A stretch of DNA of 9,540 nucleotides. Origin: DATHBP01 sp035296085. Lineage in GTDB: Bacteria > Actinomycetota > Actinomycetes > Propionibacteriales > Nocardioidaceae. Within the stretch, counting starts at the first letter, position 1; each line of letters starts with the position of its first letter. Of this stretch, positions 6,223 through 9,540 are shown piece by piece. Both the position numbers and the translations under genes were made by a program. Where the stretch lies: positions 1 to 9,540 of the forward strand of contig DATHBP010000073.1 of the NCBI GenBank assembly GCA_035296085.1, read 5' to 3'. The notes below the pieces were generated by a model. That model did not search any database and was not told the origin of the DNA. It saw nothing but the letters and a program-made list of their open reading frames with translations.

Positions 6223-7755
6223 TCAGCGTCGCCGGACACCGCCGATGACGGCCGCGCCGAGTCCGAGCAACGCCAGCAGCCCCTCCAGTGGTTCTCCGAG
6301 GCGCACCCCCAGGCTGGTCTGCTCATAGAGCGCCACCCGGCGCACCAGCAACGCCCGGGTGCCTGGTTGCGCTTGTGCCAGCGCCCGCCCGTCCGGAGCC
6401 GCGAAGCCGCTGATGCCGTTGGTGGCCGCCACAGCCACGACGCGGCCGGTCTGGATCGCCTGGAGCCGGGAGATGTCCCACTGCTGCTCGAGCTGGCCGG
6501 TGTCGAGGTAGGTCGCGTTGTTGGTCTGGACGACGACCAGCTCCGCCCCCGCGGTGACGACGTCTCGGACGAGCCCGTCGTAGGCCACCTCGAAGCAGAT
6601 GACGTCACCTACTCGCACACCGGCCATATGCAAAATCCCAGGCGTCGACCCGGACGCCTGGTCCTGGGCGATCTGGTCGAGCCGGTCGATGAAGGGGGCG
6701 AGCACACCTCGCAGCGGGATGTACTCCCCGAAGGGCACCGCATGGCGCTTCACGTAGCGCTGCCCGGGCCCGTCGACCGGGTCCCACACCACGCCGATGT
6801 TCTGCCGCGCACCGGTACGCCGTTCGCTGATCACGGCACCGACCAGCGTCGGGGCACCGATAGCTCCGACGGCGGACGAGATCTGCCGAGCCGCGGACCC
6901 GTCGGCGAACGGGTCGATGTCGGTGGAGCTCTCCGGCCAGATCACTAGATTCGGTGCGCGCTGCCGCCCCGCTGCGACTGCGCGGGCCAGTGCCGCGGTG
7001 GCGTCGGCGTGGTTGTCGAGCACTGCGCGCGCCTGCGAGTAGGCGCGGAGCCCTCCCTGCGGGACGTTGCCCTGAACGAGGGCGACCACGGTGTGCCCGC
7101 TCGGGCTGGCCGACAGCGAGACGAGCGACCCACCGAGAACGGCTCCGACTGCGACGGCGAGCGCCGCGAGGCTCGCCCCGACGGCGAGTGCCGGGTTGCC
7201 CTTGGAAAAGCGGCGCCGCCTCGCCAGGTTGAGCACCGCCCACAACGCTAGGTTGCTCGCGAGGACGAGCACGGCGGTGACGGCGGCCGTCCCGCCGACC
7301 CTGGAGTACGCCGCCACCGGCCAGTCCACGGTGGCAAATGCCAATCGCCCCCACGGGAAGCCGCCGAACGGCACTCGTGAGCGTGCCAGCTCGAGCGCCA
7401 CCCATAGGCACGCGGCCCACAGTGGCCAACCCGGCAACCGGGTGACGCCAGCGAGACCGAGGCCGAGTAGCGCGAAGAACACCGCCTGGAGCGCAGCCAC
7501 GGCGATCCAGGCATCGGTGCCGACGACCCGTAGCCACGGGACGAGCACCAGCATGAACGTGAACCCGAACAGTGCACCCGCGCCCGCGCCCAAACGCCGA
7601 CTGGCTCCGAAGCAGGCCCACGTGAGACCCGCCACCCCGACCGGCATCAGCGCGAGCAGATGATGCGGCGCGAAAGCCAGCCCCGCGGCCGCGCCCGACC
7701 CGGCGGCGCCGGCGCAGCGCAGCGCGATGACGCTGCGGCCGCTAACCCATGCCAT
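6223..7755 (-). CDS. lnt: Apolipoprotein N-acyltransferase
   Basis: 510 residues: an N-terminal half with about six or seven membrane segments (residues 10-215), then a periplasm-facing nitrilase (carbon-nitrogen hydrolase) domain. Lnt adds the third acyl chain to the N-terminal cysteine of lipoproteins. The triad is present: Glu in NLVIWPESS (E275), Lys in RYVKRHAVPFGEY (K336), and Cys in VGDVICFEVAY (C387), equivalent to E. coli E267, K335 and C387. VQTNNATYLDTG and the 'QLQAI'-like stretch SRLQAIQTGRVVAVAATNGISG are also typical. A last membrane segment lies near the C-terminus (LEGLLALLGLGAAVIGG). ATG 7755 has GGGGGA six bases ahead; GTG 7761, two codons earlier, would overlap that site. 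It is followed by the mannose synthase and fxsA on the same strand, as in actinobacteria with unfused Lnt/Ppm. Confidence 0.94.
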   Translation of the reverse strand: MAWVSGRSVIALRCAGAAGSGAAAGLAFAPHHLLALMPVGVAGLTWACFGASRRLGAGAGALFGFTFMLVLVPWLRVVGTDAWIAVAALQAVFFALLGLGLAGVTRLPGWPLWAACLWVALELARSRVPFGGFPWGRLAFATVDWPVAAYSRVGGTAAVTAVLVLASNLALWAVLNLARRRRFSKGNPALAVGASLAALAVAVGAVLGGSLVSLSASPSGHTVVALVQGNVPQGGLRAYSQARAVLDNHADATAALARAVAAGRQRAPNLVIWPESSTDIDPFADGSAARQISSAVGAIGAPTLVGAVISERRTGARQNIGVVWDPVDGPGQRYVKRHAVPFGEYIPLRGVLAPFIDRLDQIAQDQASGSTPGILHMAGVRVGDVICFEVAYDGLVRDVVTAGAELVVVQTNNATYLDTGQLEQQWDISRLQAIQTGRVVAVAATNGISGFAAPDGRALAQAQPGTRALLVRRVALYEQTSLGVRLGEPLEGLLALLGLGAAVIGGVRRR

Positions 7756-8038
7756 GGGCACTCCCCCGCCGCCACGGCGAGAGCGCGGCGGGGCCAGAAC
7801 CCGGAAGGAGCCCGCAACCTTCGAACCGACCTGCTGCCCGCCGGCTGCGAGCGCACTGGTCGTTGTCTACTGGGTGCCGAGCCCCTCCCGAGTTGCAACC
7901 CATCCGTACCCGTCGCGGCCGACACTCCGCGAGACCACGGACGTGGTGCTCGACCCACTCACGCGGGGTGCCGGTCGCCGGCCCGGATGGCTGGCCTGCT
8001 TGGCGAACTCCGGCACTTTTTCTCGTTCCGCACGGCGC

Positions 8039-8044
8039 TGTCAA
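8039..8044 (-). promoter_or_regulatory. Possible -35 element upstream of lnt
   Basis: TTGACA on the minus strand, an exact -35 consensus. At 17-18 bases spacing the -10 region reads AAAAAG or AAAAGT (8015-8021), which is poor. If it is used, the lnt operon has a leader of about 250 nt. This is a weak call. Confidence 0.25.
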
Positions 8045-8051
8045 CCGGTCG

Positions 8052-8086
8052 CTGACCTGCGGGTTCTCACGATCTGTGCAGGTCAG
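8052..8086. repeat. Inverted repeat downstream of kal: operator or weak terminator
   Basis: CTGACCTGC (8052-8060) and GCAGGTCAG (8078-8086) are exact reverse complements with 17 nt between. It sits about 75 bp past the kal stop and 7 bp upstream of the possible lnt -35. There is no T-run after it on the minus strand. It could end the kam-kal transcript or bind a regulator of the lnt operon. Confidence 0.4.
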
Positions 8087-8159
8087 GCACACAATCGGTA
8101 TCCGCAAGGTTTCTCGACGAATCTGGCGATCTGCGGCGTGTCGCCGAGACACGCCCCGG

Positions 8160-8579
8160 TCAAGCCGCATCGGGTGCGGGCACCACCACCACACCGGTCG
8201 CAGTCACCACTTCGAGCGGCGGGTCCAGCACTTCGGCGCTGGACGCCGAGCGGTCGGGCCGGCCGCGACAGACCACCCGGGCGGTGAAGTCGAGGGTGCG
8301 GCTGCGGGTGCCGACCTTGGCGACGACGGCGGTCACCTCCAGCACGTCGCCGGCCCGCAGCGGGGCGGCGAACTGCACCTGCGTGTACGCGGCGAACAGG
8401 CCCTCGTCGCCGTCGGTGCGGATGCACACTTCGGTCGCGACGTCTCCGAACAACCCGAGAACGTATGCCCCGTCGACGAGGTCGCCCGCGTAGTGCGCGT
8501 GAGAGTAGGGCACATAGCGGCGGTGAGTCACGGTCAGGCCGTGCAGGCCGGCGGCGGCTGAGGCCGCAGGACCCGTCAT
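8160..8579 (-). CDS. kal: 3-aminobutyryl-CoA ammonia-lyase
   Basis: 139 residues, a single hotdog fold. Kal removes ammonia from L-3-aminobutyryl-CoA to give crotonyl-CoA, the last deamination of lysine fermentation. The signature runs SHAHYAGDLVDGAYVLGLFG (26-45) then DVATEVCIRTDGDEGLF (46-62), including the A-H-Y-x-G-x-L-V-D-G and FGDVATE-x-x-I-R-x-D-G-D-E-G-L patterns of known Kal proteins. FAAPLRAGDVLEVTA and VGTRSRTLDF complete the core. The ATG at 8579 overlaps the kamE stop (ATGA), with no ribosome site of its own, so translation is coupled. Without the kam genes it might be called a generic thioesterase-like hotdog protein; the FGDVATE stretch and the neighbours make Kal much more likely. 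Confidence 0.93.
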   Translation of the reverse strand: MTGPAASAAAGLHGLTVTHRRYVPYSHAHYAGDLVDGAYVLGLFGDVATEVCIRTDGDEGLFAAYTQVQFAAPLRAGDVLEVTAVVAKVGTRSRTLDFTARVVCRGRPDRSASSAEVLDPPLEVVTATGVVVVPAPDAA

Positions 8580-9337
8580 GCCGGCACCGCACTGGTCGCA
8601 GCAGCGGGCACCAAGGCCTGCACCAGGTAGCTCGCCACCTCAGCCGGTGTCGTACCGCGCGTGAAGATCTTGTCAACGCCGAGGTCGGTGGCCATCGACT
8701 CGTCGAAGCGTGGACCGCCGACGATCAGCAGCGGCCGCCGGTCGGCGGGGTATGCCTCCCGGAAGGCGGCCGACATCTCCTTGGTGTTGTGCACATGCGC
8801 ATCGCGTTGGGTGACGACCTGGGAGACCAGCACGGCGTCCGCCCGCTCGGCGTGTGCCTGGGCGACCAGCTCTGGGACCGACACCTGAGCGCCGAGGTTG
8901 ACCACACGCAGCTCCCGGTAGTACTCCAGGCCCTTCTCGCCCGCGAAGCCCTTGATGTTCAGGATCGCATCGATACCGACGGTGTGCGCGTCGGTGCCGA
9001 TGCACGCGCCGAGAACGACGAGCCGGCGGCGCAGCCCCTTGCGGATCGCGAGGTTGGCCTCCTTGGGGCTGAGCAGCGGATAGTCACGTTCCAGCACCGT
9101 CACGGCGGAGACGTCGACGAGATGGTTGCTGCGGCCGTAGACGACGAAGAACGTGAAGTCGGGCCCCATGGCCTTGGCATGCACCACCAGCGCCGGATCG
9201 ATGCCCATCTTGGCGGCCAGCTGGGCGGCTGCGCCTTCGGCACGCTTGTCGTGCGGAAGAGGCAGCGTGAACGACACCTGCACCATGCCGTCCCCGGTGG
9301 TGTCCCCGTAGGGCCGCACGATCTTCGCCCCGCTCAT
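8576..9337 (-). CDS. kamE: Lysine 5,6-aminomutase, beta subunit (B12-binding)
   Basis: 253 residues. KamE carries the adenosylcobalamin-binding domain of the KamDE mutase, which moves the terminal amino group of D-lysine or L-beta-lysine to the adjacent carbon. The N-terminal part (KIVRPYGDTTGDGMVQVSFT) is the dimerisation domain. The B12 motif D-x-H-x-x-G is D116-A-H118-T-V-G121, and K129 (ILNIKGFAG) lies 11 residues after the cobalt-ligand His, the same spacing as H133 and K144 (PLP Schiff-base lysine) of the clostridial beta subunit. KKGLRRRLVV-like (residues 99-108), VSQVVTQRDAHVHN and LLIVGGPR complete the Rossmann domain. It overlaps kamD upstream and kal downstream by ATGA at both ends, and a weak GAGG precedes the ATG. 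Confidence 0.95.
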   Translation of the reverse strand: MSGAKIVRPYGDTTGDGMVQVSFTLPLPHDKRAEGAAAQLAAKMGIDPALVVHAKAMGPDFTFFVVYGRSNHLVDVSAVTVLERDYPLLSPKEANLAIRKGLRRRLVVLGACIGTDAHTVGIDAILNIKGFAGEKGLEYYRELRVVNLGAQVSVPELVAQAHAERADAVLVSQVVTQRDAHVHNTKEMSAAFREAYPADRRPLLIVGGPRFDESMATDLGVDKIFTRGTTPAEVASYLVQALVPAAATSAVPA

Positions 9338-9540
9338 CGTTGCGCCTCGACCAGTCGAGCAGGCTCGGGTCGCGCTTGCGCCTGTTGAGCTTCCTCGAGC
9401 AGGACAGTCGCAGGGTTGTAGTACGCGCCGGACTTCGCGGCGACGCCGTCGAGGCCCCTCCCCCGGTCGGCCGGTCGGCGCATCAGCCCGAACGTGCCGT
9501 CGGCGATTGCGTCGAGCAGGCCGGCCTCGCCCTTGTGCGC
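9334..9540 (-). CDS. kamD: Lysine 5,6-aminomutase, alpha subunit (C-terminal part only)
   Basis: The last 68 codons of a gene whose start lies past the right edge. Translated by hand, it reads AHKGEAGLLDAIADGTFGLM, then RRPADRGRGLDGVAAKSGAY, then YNPATVLLEE and a tail rich in A, Q and R. The block 'KRP-x-D-x-G-(K/R)-GLDGV-x-x-K-x-x-x-YYNP' is the characteristic C-terminus of the PLP-binding alpha subunit KamD. The TGA (9334-9336) overlaps the kamE ATG. The short Ala/Gln-rich extension after YYNP is of unknown relevance. The active-site TIM barrel is not in the window. Confidence 0.9.
   Translation of the reverse strand, partial: AHKGEAGLLDAIADGTFGLMRRPADRGRGLDGVAAKSGAYYNPATVLLEEAQQAQARPEPARLVEAQR

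Larger units (their letters stand above)
7762..8159. other. 398-bp intergenic region without a supportable gene
   Basis: This region lies between the kal stop and the lnt start, both on the minus strand. Several long frames stay open on both strands because of the high GC, but none has a recognisable domain, a convincing start site or family-like composition. It must hold the lnt promoter and the end of the kam-kal transcript. What can be seen is a 9-bp inverted repeat at 8052-8086, a TTGACA -35 match at 8039-8044 on the minus strand, and a T-run at 8017-8021. The stretch from about 7765 to 7960 shows nothing I can name. Confidence 0.6.

Noticed and set aside
5515..6948. Plus-strand open frame of 477 codons opposite lnt and the mannose synthase
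   Set aside because: It is rich in H, R, P and G, matches no family and lies antisense to two genes with complete catalytic motifs. It is a high-GC shadow frame.
7746..7758. CCCATG-C-CATGGG inverted repeat over the lnt start codon
   Set aside because: Only 6-bp arms with a one-base centre, which cannot form a hairpin loop; chance is likely around a start codon.
7805..7850. tRNA-like stretch around a TTCGAA at about 7830
   Set aside because: Read on either strand, the five bases on each side of the would-be T loop do not pair (GCAAC against CCGAC), and no acceptor or anticodon stem follows.
7742..8194. Minus-strand open frame of 150 codons across the gap between kal and lnt
   Set aside because: It overlaps the end of kal and the start of lnt, has unusual composition and no recognisable domain or ribosome site.

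Overview
The window is high-GC DNA that reads as an actinobacterial chromosome. The most diagnostic marks are an RbpA with the zinc-ligand pattern of the Streptomyces type, a separate apolipoprotein N-acyltransferase (Lnt) next to a polyprenol-phosphate-mannose synthase, GTG starts, a probable leaderless gene, and a SigR-like promoter. I cannot fix the genus. I see no insertion sequence, CRISPR array, tRNA or rRNA.

Layout. (1) 1-570, minus strand: an AraC-family regulator followed 5 nt later by the start of a VOC (glyoxalase-fold) protein that runs off the left edge. (2) 669-1202, plus: a GNAT acetyltransferase, divergent from the AraC gene. (3) 1280-4367, plus: a HAD hydrolase, then a 509-residue fusion of an N-terminal Xre/Cro helix-turn-helix to a complete MurA-like enolpyruvyl transferase, then a glycerophosphodiester phosphodiesterase. 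A near-perfect 20-bp palindrome sits just before the fusion gene, over its probable promoter. (4) 4452-4838, plus: rbpA, with a GGGAAT-N18-GTT SigR-type promoter starting 3 nt after the preceding stop codon. (5) 4836-4873: a hairpin shared by the convergent genes rbpA and fxsA; both stop codons lie inside its arms. (6) 7755 down to 4871, minus: lnt, polyprenol-P-mannose synthase and fxsA, an envelope operon for lipoprotein acylation and mannosyl donor supply. (7) 7762-8159: about 400 bp without a supportable gene, holding an inverted repeat and a possible -35 element. (8) 9540 down to 8160, minus: the end of kamD, then kamE and kal, each pair overlapping by ATGA. These encode lysine 5,6-aminomutase and 3-aminobutyryl-CoA ammonia-lyase of the lysine fermentation route.

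How the genes work together. KamDE is the B12- and PLP-dependent mutase acting on lysine or beta-lysine. Kal releases the last ammonia to give crotonyl-CoA. The enzymes between them in the pathway are expected upstream, outside the window. Lnt and the mannose synthase act on the membrane. The HTH-MurA fusion and the phosphodiesterase point to wall or lipid turnover, but their joint role is inference.

The item most worth following up is the HTH-MurA fusion with its palindrome: it may be a peptidoglycan-precursor enzyme, or a ligand sensor derived from one, that regulates its own gene.
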